From an uncultured Eubacteriales bacterium (GTDB taxonomy: Bacteria > Bacillota > Clostridia > Lachnospirales > Anaerotignaceae), in NCBI GenBank assembly GCA_934552695.1, contig CAKTER010000028.1, positions 1-12,755 on the forward strand: a DNA stretch of 12,755 bases, given 5' to 3'. The first letter of the stretch is position 1; every line of letters starts with the position of its first letter. Shown piece by piece: positions 7,587 through 12,755 of the stretch. The position numbers and the translations under genes were made by a program. The notes beneath the pieces were generated by a model. The model saw only the letters and a program-made list of their open reading frames with translations, was not told the DNA's origin and did no database searches.

Positions 7587-7677
7587 ACCATTACCTCCCT
7601 ATCGATTTCATTTCATATCCCGGCCCCCGGGGCTTGCACAAGCCGGTGTCTGCCAAAGAACCGGCTTCGGCATTCAC
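7587..7677 (-). other. Leader of the sigma-54 activator mRNA with mutually exclusive hairpins
   Basis: Read on the minus strand, AAGCCGGT (7667 to 7660) pairs perfectly with ACCGGCTT (7647 to 7640). The GGCTT of that second arm can instead pair with AAGCC (7635 to 7631), forming a smaller hairpin with a GTGC loop. The two structures cannot coexist. A CCCCGGGG palindrome (7625-7632) follows before the ribosome site. No U tract follows either hairpin, so this is not an obvious attenuator; it could be a translational switch, an operator, or chance. The transcript start near 7677 is inferred from a weak promoter. Confidence 0.45.
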
Positions 7678-7683
7678 TAACAC

Positions 7684-7712
7684 AGTATAGCACATTACGC
7701 TAAGAAAGAAAA
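7684..7712 (-). promoter_or_regulatory. Possible sigma-A promoter for the sigma-54 activator
   Basis: On the minus strand TATACT (complement of 7684-7689) is a good -10 hexamer. The 17-bp-spaced -35 position (7707-7712) reads TTTTCT, a poor match to TTGACA. If real, transcription starts near 7677 and gives a leader of about 90 nt. The promoter could be weak, or helped by the activator bound at the palindrome just upstream. Confidence 0.4.
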
Positions 7713-7736
7713 GAACTCTGACAATTTTAATGCAAA

Positions 7737-7773
7737 GAATGTATTTCTACATCGTTTTTCCGGAAATACGTTC
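7737..7773. promoter_or_regulatory. Candidate enhancer (upstream activator site) for the sigma-54 activator
   Basis: Two overlapping dyads lie here. At 7753-7770 is CGTTTTTCCGGAAATACG, an 18-bp palindrome with 8 of 9 base pairs symmetric. It overlaps a wider inverted repeat, GAATGTATTTC (7737-7747) with GAAATACGTTC (7763-7773), 10 of 11 positions complementary across a 15-nt spacer. The palindrome centre is about 165 bp upstream of the predicted sigma-54 start at 7927, a normal enhancer distance, and the intervening DNA is AT-rich and probably easily bent. The palindrome size suits a dimeric Fis/TyrR-type HTH such as the one encoded next door. Binding by that protein is inference. Confidence 0.55.
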
Positions 7774-7900
7774 AGAATGACAAGCGCAAAAATGCAATTT
7801 CACATCATCTTACACCAAAATCAGCCAAAAAACTGTGAACCTTCAAACAAATTGACCCATACACACGTTTTTCTGTGCCGTTTTTTTCAAAAAACTCGTT

Positions 7901-7916
7901 TGGCACGCATTTTGCT
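7901..7916 (+). promoter_or_regulatory. Sigma-54 (-24/-12) promoter, perfect consensus
   Basis: TGGCAC (7901-7906), five bases, then TTGCT (7912-7916) matches the textbook TGGCAC-N5-TTGCW element at every fixed position. It has the invariant GG (7902-7903) and GC (7914-7915) in correct register. With the C of GC as -12, transcription should start at 7927. Immediately upstream is an A/T tract palindrome, seven T, one C, six A (7881-7894). The promoter points away from the divergent sigma-54 activator and toward the small structured RNA. Confidence 0.88.
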
Positions 7917-7926
7917 ATGGTTATCC

Positions 7927-8051
7927 CTTGGTAAGAAAAATCGGAACCGAATCTTAGGGGGGTAACGGCCGCTTTTTCTGCCAAGCAATAGTTTAGGCAC
8001 CCGATAATGCCTAATATTCCTCCAGGCCCGGAGCCGCTCTCCGGGCTTTTT
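7927..8051 (+). ncRNA. Predicted ~125-nt sigma-54-dependent small RNA (no family recognised)
   Basis: The interval runs from the predicted sigma-54 start to a strong terminator and holds no credible reading frame. Stem 1: CTTGG (7927-7931) pairs with CCAAG (7981-7985), continues after a small internal loop with AGAAAAA (7934-7940) and TTTTTCT (7973-7979), then CGG (7942-7944) with CCG (7969-7971). Its apical part contains a G6 run (7957-7962). The first paired base is exactly the predicted +1. Stem 2: TTAGGCA (7993-7999) with TGCCTAA (8008-8014), 8-nt loop. A linker with TTCCTCC (8017-8023) follows, then the terminator stem. The CCUCC segment is complementary to Shine-Dalgarno sequences, so base-pairing regulation of mRNAs is plausible. 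A leader RNA for the gene at 8168 is the alternative, but the terminator lies 117 bp before that gene. Boundaries and function are inferred. Confidence 0.7.
8026..8051 (+). terminator. Intrinsic terminator of the small RNA
   Basis: GCCCGGAG (8026-8033) pairs perfectly with CTCCGGGC (8039-8046) over a 5-nt loop and is followed by five T residues (8047-8051). It lies 135 bp downstream of the sigma-54 promoter and 117 bp upstream of the next start codon, so it should end the sigma-54 transcript before any gene. Confidence 0.9.
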
Positions 8052-8167
8052 ACGTTGTGCCGCCCCGCAAGCGGTTCACCGTTTTCCCTCTGTCCCCCCG
8101 TTTTCGGTATGAATCCTGTGGCAGCGCATACCCTGTTAATAAGAAATTGCGAACAGGGGGCAGAGGA

Positions 8168-9499
8168 ATGTATAATCGAAGATACGATAAAGTGTTTATC
8201 CTTCTGCGGCAGGAAGGGGAGGGCAGCCCGTCCCGGCGCTCGCCCGGTGGGAATTGTGTGCTGGAGCTCCGCAACGGCCGGGTGCGGGGGGCTTTGTTTG
8301 CCCAAAACCTCCGGCGGCTTAGCGACGGCCGCTATGTAGTTTATTTGATTGCCGCTGGGCCGGAGGATGCGCCCGGGGCCCGGGCGGGAGAGCTTTTGGT
8401 GGATGACCGGGGCCAGGGACGGCTGCGCTGGGAGTGTTCCGCCGACGATGTGCTGGGCAGCGGGGAACCGCTGGAGCGCTTTAATACCCTGGCCGTGGTG
8501 GTGGAGGGCCCCGCAAGCACCGGCGTCCCCACCGCCCCGTTGTGCGGATATACCTTTGACCGGAAAAATTGGCGGCCCTATTTTCGCCGGTTTGACGAAG
8601 CGCCGATGGAACCGGCGCCGGTCGTTTCTGCCCTTCGGGCGGAGGCCTCCTCCCAGACACCCGTCCCTCTCATTCTCTCCGACATTCCCTCCCAGCCGAT
8701 TCCCCAAGCCGAAAACGAGCCGGGCCCCTCCGCCCAAGTCCCAGCGTCCCCGGCCGAGTTGTCTCCGGCGGAGTTGTCTCCGGCGGGCCCAGCGCCGGAC
8801 TCACCATCGCCTCTGTCCGAAGCCAATGGCTTATCTCCCTTGGTTTGGGGGCTGACTGCCCCTCAGCGGCCCGAGCTGGATTTTGACCAGCTGACTTCCC
8901 GCTTTCAGCAGGAGCTGGCCGCTTTGGCGGCGGCGGGCCCCCTTCCGCCTGCCGTCCCTCGCAAAGCGGAGGTCCAAACGGGCGCAGCGGCGCTTGTTCC
9001 GGAAAGTCCTGTCCCCGCCGGTAGCCTATGGGAGCTGACCCGCATGGCCCCTCCGGCAGCCGAGCCCCCGGCCCAAGATGAGGCGGACGACCTGCCAAGC
9101 GGGGAGCCTCTGTACCGGGAGCCGATGGCAGACCTTTCCCATTCGGTAAGCCCGTCCGATTCTCTGTTTGCCAGCCGCCCATCCTTTGCGCCCTTTGCCG
9201 AAGCCAACCCCTGGCACTGGATACGGATTCAGCCCCGGGAAATCGGCTTTCTGCCCCAGGCCGAGCCTGCGCTGCCCAACCAGCCCCTGGTTCGGCACAG
9301 CTGCCAGCAATACCATCATTTGCTGCTGGGGCGCAACGCCGCCGGTTCCTTCTGTTTGGGGCTGCCCGATGTTTACGACAAGGGGGTGGCCGCCCAGGCC
9401 GCTCAGCTGGGCTTTACCGAATTTTGGTGCTGCGAGGGCGGAGCCGTCTATCCCGGTAAGTACGGGTACTGGCTTCGGACTTTACAAAACAACGAATAA
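8168..9499 (+). CDS. Uncharacterised two-domain protein with long Pro/Ala-rich linker
   Basis: A 443-residue predicted cytoplasmic protein with no signal peptide or membrane segment. Residues about 1-140 look like a folded beta-rich domain (YDKVFILLRQE, CVLELRNGRVRGALFAQNL, YVVYLIAAG, LLVDDRGQGRLRWE, FNTLAVVVEG, PLCGYTF). About 150-335 is a low-complexity Pro/Ala/Ser/Glu linker. About 345-443 is a second folded domain (HWIRIQPREIGFLP, HHLLLGRNAAGSFCLGLPDVYDKG, GFTEFWCCEGG, YGYWLRTL). I recall similar two-ended proteins in Clostridia without assigned function and cannot name a domain family with confidence. The start at 8168 has AGGGGG (8155-8160) at 7-nt spacing. The frame is open upstream to a GTG at 8057, but that stretch is not domain-like. 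The linker carries a 15-bp tandem duplication at 8756-8785. I see no convincing promoter of its own; readthrough from the sigma-54 unit is possible. Confidence 0.82.
   Translation: MYNRRYDKVFILLRQEGEGSPSRRSPGGNCVLELRNGRVRGALFAQNLRRLSDGRYVVYLIAAGPEDAPGARAGELLVDDRGQGRLRWECSADDVLGSGEPLERFNTLAVVVEGPASTGVPTAPLCGYTFDRKNWRPYFRRFDEAPMEPAPVVSALRAEASSQTPVPLILSDIPSQPIPQAENEPGPSAQVPASPAELSPAELSPAGPAPDSPSPLSEANGLSPLVWGLTAPQRPELDFDQLTSRFQQELAALAAAGPLPPAVPRKAEVQTGAAALVPESPVPAGSLWELTRMAPPAAEPPAQDEADDLPSGEPLYREPMADLSHSVSPSDSLFASRPSFAPFAEANPWHWIRIQPREIGFLPQAEPALPNQPLVRHSCQQYHHLLLGRNAAGSFCLGLPDVYDKGVAAQAAQLGFTEFWCCEGGAVYPGKYGYWLRTLQNNE
8756..8785 (+). repeat. 15-bp perfect tandem duplication in the linker coding region
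   Basis: GAGTTGTCTCCGGCG occurs twice back to back (8756-8770 and 8771-8785), encoding a repeated Glu-Leu-Ser-Pro-Ala unit inside the low-complexity linker. In-frame copy-number change here would only alter linker length. Confidence 0.9.
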
Positions 9500-9510
9500 A
9501 ATGGTATACT
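9481..9510 (+). promoter_or_regulatory. Sigma-A promoter of trmB with extended -10
   Basis: TTTACA (9481-9486), an 18-bp spacer, then TATACT (9505-9510) preceded by TGG (9502-9504), an extended -10. The -35 box lies inside the last codons of the preceding gene. Predicted start near 9517 gives a 35-nt leader, with AGAGG a short distance before the trmB ATG. Confidence 0.75.
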
Positions 9511-9551
9511 ACATGGGATGATAATTTGATTACAGAAAGAGGCAAAACAGA

Positions 9552-10286
9552 ATGCGCGTAAGAAAAAAGACCTGGGCCAAGCACGAGCTGGAAACCAACG
9601 AAAAAATCATCCGGGACGCCGAAGCCTGGCGGGGCCGCTGGCAGGAATATTTTAACAACGACCATCCCATTTATATCGAGATTGGCTGCGGCAAGGGCCG
9701 GTTTTTGCAGCAAAACGCCTTGGCTTATCCCGACATCAACTTTGTGGGGGTCGAACGGGACCCCACCATTGTGGCGGCGGCGGCCCGCAAGCTGAACGAA
9801 ACCTCTGCCAATGCAGCGCTGATTTGCGGCGATGCTGTAAACTTTGCCTCGTTTTTTGCGCCGGGCGAAGCCGACCGGCTGTACATCAATTTTTGCGATC
9901 CCTGGCCCAAAAAGAAGTGGGTGAAACGCCGGCTGACCTACAAGGACTTTTTGGAGCGCTACAAGGTGCTGATGGGGCCGGGGGCCGAAATCTTTATGAA
10001 AACCGATAACCGGATTTTGTTCGATTCCTCCCTGAACAGCTTTGTAGAAAATGGCTGGCTGCTGAAAAACATTAGCCTGGACCTGCACAACAGCGGCTAC
10101 GAGGGAAATATTATGACCGAGTACGAGGAACGCTTCTCTGGCGAGGGTTATCCCATTTACCGGCTGGAGGCCCGCTGGTATCCCGAGGTAGAGGCCGCCG
10201 TGCGGAAGGCCCGGGGCGAGGAGACCGCCCAATCCCCCGAAAAGGCCCCGGTTTTGGACGAAAGCGCCAAAAATGCAGCCGAATAA
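9552..10286 (+). CDS. trmB: tRNA (guanine-N7-)-methyltransferase TrmB
   Basis: A 244-residue SAM-dependent methyltransferase that makes m7G46 in the variable loop of tRNAs. N-terminal RVRKKTWAKHEL is characteristic of the family. The Rossmann motif is YIEIGCGKGRFL (SAM glycine loop about residues 43-49), followed by FVGVERD, where the acidic residues should contact the SAM ribose. The family signature NFCDPWPKKKWVKRRL supplies the catalytic Asp and the tRNA-binding basic patch, and IFMKTDNRILFD and MTEYEERF are also typical. About 25 C-terminal residues rich in Glu, Lys, Pro and Ala exceed the conserved domain and look disordered. The gene is monocistronic, with its own promoter and terminator. 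Confidence 0.95.
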   Translation: MRVRKKTWAKHELETNEKIIRDAEAWRGRWQEYFNNDHPIYIEIGCGKGRFLQQNALAYPDINFVGVERDPTIVAAAARKLNETSANAALICGDAVNFASFFAPGEADRLYINFCDPWPKKKWVKRRLTYKDFLERYKVLMGPGAEIFMKTDNRILFDSSLNSFVENGWLLKNISLDLHNSGYEGNIMTEYEERFSGEGYPIYRLEARWYPEVEAAVRKARGEETAQSPEKAPVLDESAKNAAE

Positions 10287-10302
10287 ATCCCAAATCAAAG
10301 AC

Positions 10303-10345
10303 AAAAACCGTCTTTTTTTCCATAGGAAAGGGCGGTTTTTCTGTT
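10303..10345 (+). terminator. Intrinsic terminator after trmB
   Basis: AAAAACCG (10303-10310) pairs with CGGTTTTT (10333-10340). The stem continues inward through TCTTTTTT and GGAAAGGG with several G-U pairs, giving about 16 pairs around a short loop and ending in a T-rich stretch. It lies about 16 bp after the trmB stop. Confidence 0.82.
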
Positions 10346-10391
10346 TTGCACAATGGTTTTGGGGCCCTTTCCGCCTTTACCAAAATGGGCA

Positions 10392-10420
10392 TTGAGTTTT
10401 TGCCATAAGATTGGTACAAT
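10392..10420 (+). promoter_or_regulatory. Sigma-A promoter of the 5'-nucleotidase gene
   Basis: TTGAGT (10392-10397), a 17-bp spacer, and TACAAT (10415-10420) preceded by TGG (10412-10414), an extended -10. The predicted start near 10427 gives a short leader ending in AAAGGAGGT (10447-10455), a near-perfect ribosome site. This combination suggests strong expression. Confidence 0.82.
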
Positions 10421-10463
10421 AAAGCTGATGGCAACGGGCCATACAAAAAAGGAGGTATCGTTT

Positions 10464-12425
10464 ATGAGGTTCAAGAAGTCTCTGTCTCTGCTGCTGGCTG
10501 CCACGCTGGTACTGGGCGCCGGTGCAACCGTCAGCGCAGCAGAAAGTACCGCCGATAGCAACGGTATTACGGTGTTGTACACCAACGACGTACATACCTA
10601 CATCGACGGCTCCAACGGCGTAACCTATTCCCAAATCGCCACATTAAAAGACGCTACCAAGGACGTTCTTCTGGTAGACGCCGGTGACCACATCCAGGGC
10701 ACGGCTTACGGCTCCATGGATAAGGGCGCTACCATCATCAAACTAATGAACGCCACCGGCTATGACCTGGCCACCCTGGGGAACCACGAATTCGACTATG
10801 GCATGGAGGGTTGCCTGAACGCCATCCGCTGGGCCAACTTCCCCTTTGTTTCCTGCAACTTTGCCAAGCTGGATCCCGCTACCGGGAAAGTGACCGGCAA
10901 CGTGCTGGATTCCTACAAAATCTTTGAAGTAGGCGGGAAGCGCAGTGCCTTTGTCGGCATCACCACCCCCGAATCCTTCACCAAGTCTACCCCCGCTTAT
11001 TTCCAGAACGAGAAGGGCGAGTACATTTATGAAATCGCCGGCGGCAACGACGGCGAGGCCCTGTATCAGGCTGTGCAAACCGCCATCGATCAGGCGGCGG
11101 CCGAAAAGGTAGACTACATCATTGCCGTAGGCCATCTGGGTGACGATCCCGCTTCCGACCCCTGGAACTCGGAGGATGTCATTGCTCATACCCACGGCCT
11201 GAACGCCTTCATCGACGGCCATTCCCATTCCACCGTCCCCATGAAGGAAGTAACCGATAAAGACGGCCATACCGTCGTGCTGAGCCAGACCGGCTCCTAT
11301 CTGTCTGCGGTTGGAAAAATGACCATTACCGAAGCCGGCATCCAAACTCAGCTGCTTACCGGCGAGGACATGAAAGACGTAGCTCCCAAGGCTGAAGTCA
11401 AGGCTATTGAGGACGCCTGGATTGCCGATATCGATACCCAGCTGGGTACCGTCATTGGCTACACCGACGTAACCTTCGACAACTACGACGCCGAGGGCAA
11501 CCGCCTGGTGCGGAAGCAGGAGACCAACACCGGCGACTTGGCTGCCGACGCTCTGTACTATCTGTTCGACAACATGGGCCTGAACGTGGACGTGGCTGTG
11601 ATGAACGGCGGCGGCGTGCGGAACAAGGCCATTACCGGCGAGATTTCCTACAAGACCTGCAAAGAAATTCACACCTTTGGCAATGTTGCCTGCCTGCAAA
11701 CCGTAACCGGCCAGCAGCTGTTAGACGCTCTGGAATGGGGCGCCAAAGACGCAAACCCCGAAGGTACTCAGGAGTGCGGCGGCTTCCTGCAGGTTTCCGG
11801 CTTAAAGTACACCATCAACACCGCCATTCCCTCCACCGTCCAAAAGGACGAAAAGGGCGTTTGGATTGGCGGCCCCACCGGCGAATACCGGGTCAAGGAC
11901 GTTCAGATTCTGGACAAGGCCACCGGCGAATACAAGCCTTTGGACGTAACCGCCAAGTATAACCTGGCCGGGTACAACTACACCCTGCGGGATTTGGGCG
12001 ATGGATTCGCTATGTTCAGCGGCGCTGTCAACGTTCTGGACTATGTAATGACCGACTACATGGTGCTGGCCAACTACATCCAGTCCTTCCCCGTCAATGC
12101 CAACGGTCTGCACACCATTAGCGCCGGCGACGGATACTCCAACGTAACCGGTAGCGGCCGCATCACGCTGGTAAATCAGCCTGCTGCCGCCCCGGCGGAA
12201 ACCCCTGTGGAAACTCCGGTGGAAAAGCCGGTAGAGACCCCGGTGGAAAAGCCTGCGGAAATGGCCGAAAACGTGTATGTTGTTGTCAAGGGCGACTGCT
12301 TGTGGAATTTGGCCCAGCGGTTCTATGGCCAGGGCGTGTTCTTTACCAAGATTGCGCAAGCCAATGCCTTGACCAACCCCAACCGGCTGTTTATTGGCCA
12401 AAAGCTCATCATCCCCGCTGCCTGA
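10464..12425 (+). CDS. Secreted 5'-nucleotidase/metallophosphoesterase with C-terminal LysM domain
   Basis: A 653-residue exported enzyme of the UshA/YfkN type, expected to dephosphorylate extracellular nucleotides for nucleoside and phosphate scavenging. The signal peptide is MRFKKSLSLLLAATLVLGAG, with cleavage near VSA-A (about 25). The metallophosphoesterase domain (about 34-290) has the dimetal ligands: NDVH (Asp42, His44), DAGD (Asp75), GNHE (Asn107, His108), VGHLGDD (His224) and GHSH (His253, His255). The 5'-nucleotidase C-terminal domain (about 325-570) has NTGDLAADA, NGGGVR (381-386) and a GFAMFSG segment in the substrate region. A Pro-rich repeat linker (573-600; ETPVEKPV units) leads to a LysM domain (604-652; VVVKGDCLWNLAQRFYG ... 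LFIGQKLIIP) that should hold it on peptidoglycan. The frame extends upstream to 10353, but AAAGGAGGT and the signal peptide fix the ATG at 10464. It could also accept 2',3'-cyclic nucleotides or UDP-sugars. Confidence 0.94.
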   Translation: MRFKKSLSLLLAATLVLGAGATVSAAESTADSNGITVLYTNDVHTYIDGSNGVTYSQIATLKDATKDVLLVDAGDHIQGTAYGSMDKGATIIKLMNATGYDLATLGNHEFDYGMEGCLNAIRWANFPFVSCNFAKLDPATGKVTGNVLDSYKIFEVGGKRSAFVGITTPESFTKSTPAYFQNEKGEYIYEIAGGNDGEALYQAVQTAIDQAAAEKVDYIIAVGHLGDDPASDPWNSEDVIAHTHGLNAFIDGHSHSTVPMKEVTDKDGHTVVLSQTGSYLSAVGKMTITEAGIQTQLLTGEDMKDVAPKAEVKAIEDAWIADIDTQLGTVIGYTDVTFDNYDAEGNRLVRKQETNTGDLAADALYYLFDNMGLNVDVAVMNGGGVRNKAITGEISYKTCKEIHTFGNVACLQTVTGQQLLDALEWGAKDANPEGTQECGGFLQVSGLKYTINTAIPSTVQKDEKGVWIGGPTGEYRVKDVQILDKATGEYKPLDVTAKYNLAGYNYTLRDLGDGFAMFSGAVNVLDYVMTDYMVLANYIQSFPVNANGLHTISAGDGYSNVTGSGRITLVNQPAAAPAETPVETPVEKPVETPVEKPAEMAENVYVVVKGDCLWNLAQRFYGQGVFFTKIAQANALTNPNRLFIGQKLIIPAA

Positions 12426-12448
12426 TTCGGTAGCAAACCACAAAAATT

Positions 12449-12473
12449 AAGCCCCCGTACCGGGGGCTTTTTT
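12449..12473. terminator. Intrinsic terminator after the 5'-nucleotidase gene
   Basis: GCCCCCG (12451-12457) pairs with CGGGGGC (12461-12467), flanked by AA/TT that extends the stem, followed by T6 (12468-12473). The minus strand also reads into a T-rich stretch after the stem, so it may also stop the convergent rubrerythrin transcript. Confidence 0.88.
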
Positions 12474-12556
12474 ACGTGCCGCAGAGAGGAGCTCCCTGCC
12501 AGAACCTATATCCCTTTTTATCTCCGGCAAGAACACCGGTTCCGGCCCATTTTTCT

Positions 12557-12755
12557 TTACCGGGTGTAGGGAGCCAGAGGCATATACACAAAGTATCCCC
12601 GGTCGTGAGCGCAAACAGGGCAGGAGAGGGGGGCCCCCGTCCCCTTGTGGATATGCCCGCAATTTAAGCAAAGCCACTGGGTTTCGGCCTTGGCGGAAAA
12701 CAGGAGCCCCTGCTCCAGCAGGTCGGCAAACAGGCCAAACCGTTCGCCGTGGGTC
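12557..12755 (-). CDS. Rubrerythrin, C-terminal rubredoxin-like end (truncated by the window edge)
   Basis: The minus strand from the right edge to a TAA at 12557-12559 encodes 66 residues without an in-window start. They read as the end of a rubrerythrin: the last helix of the diiron four-helix bundle (THGERFGLFADLLEQGLLF), then a rubredoxin-like zinc-ribbon fold with two CxxC knuckles, CLNC (in WLCLNCGHIHKG) and CPVC (in LSCPVCAHDRGYF), that bind one iron. Rubrerythrins reduce hydrogen peroxide in anaerobes and transfer electrons from the FeS4 site to the diiron centre. All four cysteines are present. The tail PLAPYTR after the domain is short and not distinctive. It is convergent with the nucleotidase gene. 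The catalytic diiron residues lie outside the window. Confidence 0.88.
   Translation of the reverse strand, partial: THGERFGLFADLLEQGLLFSAKAETQWLCLNCGHIHKGTGAPLSCPVCAHDRGYFVYMPLAPYTR

Noticed and set aside
7777..7965. 62-codon plus-strand reading frame across the sigma-54 promoter
   Set aside because: It spans the -24/-12 element and the predicted +1, lies in AT-rich DNA, has no ribosome site and resembles no family.
8105..8142. Possible -10 hexamers (TATGAA, TAATAA) upstream of the gene at 8168
   Set aside because: No acceptable -35 at 16-18 bp from either, so no promoter is claimed.
8007..8339. ATG at 8007 opening a 110-codon frame inside the predicted sRNA
   Set aside because: Its start lies in the loop and arm of stem 2, it has no Shine-Dalgarno, and it runs through the terminator and then out of frame across the real gene at 8168.
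7805..8737. 310-codon minus-strand frame
   Set aside because: Composition shadow of the GC-rich gene at 8168; it also reads through the sigma-54 promoter and terminator antisense and shows no domain.
9414..10304. 296-codon minus-strand frame opposite trmB
   Set aside because: Antisense shadow; trmB motifs on the plus strand are clear.
10353..10463. Upstream ATG extension of the 5'-nucleotidase
   Set aside because: It would place the promoter inside the coding region and bury the signal peptide; the ATG at 10464 has AAAGGAGGT at ideal spacing.
10743..11699. 318-codon minus-strand frame opposite the 5'-nucleotidase
   Set aside because: Antisense shadow of a gene with unmistakable catalytic motifs on the plus strand; Gly/Val-rich and without ribosome site.
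12474..12556. Gap between the last terminator and the rubrerythrin stop
   Set aside because: Searched for a second terminator or small gene; only short GC-rich inverted matches without a T tract are visible.
1..12755. CRISPR array, tRNA/rRNA genes, insertion sequence or phage attachment site
   Set aside because: No regularly spaced repeats, cloverleaf sequences, transposase or integrase motifs, or terminal repeats were seen.

Overview
The window reads as chromosomal core genome of a moderately high-GC member of the Clostridia, probably an Oscillospiraceae/Oscillospirales-type gut anaerobe (inference). Supporting signs are strong GGAGG ribosome sites, TTG starts coupled to preceding stops, a sigma-54 activator with a TyrR-like C-terminal helix-turn-helix, a rubrerythrin fragment, a LysM-bearing secreted 5'-nucleotidase, and a clostridial-style two-domain protein of unknown function. 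I see no phage, transposon, CRISPR, tRNA or rRNA.

Layout. (1) 1-1160, plus strand: the C-terminal part of a pyridoxal/pyridoxamine kinase-like protein, translationally coupled to a MntP-type manganese exporter and closed by an intrinsic terminator. (2) 1193-1873: sfsA. (3) 1893-6105: a good sigma-A promoter followed by a compact operon tsaE-tsaB-rimI-Lon-like protease. All three junctions overlap. The operon supplies two subunits of the t6A37 tRNA-modification machinery, the S18 acetyltransferase and a protease, and ends at a 13-bp bidirectional terminator shared with the convergent gene. (4) 6150-7586, minus strand: a PAS/AAA+/HTH sigma-54 activator. (5) 7587-8167: a roughly 580-bp protein-free interval. 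It holds the activator's leader, an enhancer-like palindrome, a perfect-consensus sigma-54 promoter on the plus strand, and a predicted ~125-nt structured RNA that ends at a strong terminator before any gene starts. (6) 8168-9499: the two-domain unknown protein. (7) 9552-10286: trmB with its own extended -10 promoter and terminator. (8) 10464-12425: the secreted 5'-nucleotidase with LysM, again with its own promoter and terminator. (9) 12557-12755, minus strand: the C-terminal rubredoxin-like end of a rubrerythrin.

The most interesting part is the regulatory island at 6150-8051. A sigma-54 enhancer-binding protein is divergently arranged with a canonical -24/-12 promoter whose only evident product is a small non-coding RNA. 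The predicted +1 coincides exactly with the first base pair of a long stem, and the RNA ends in a classic terminator. A presumably single-stranded CCUCC (anti-Shine-Dalgarno) segment lies between its second and third hairpins. I infer a signal-responsive PAS activator that controls targets in trans through an sRNA rather than through an adjacent catabolic operon. Promoter, hairpins and terminator are seen directly; the RNA's existence and function are inference.
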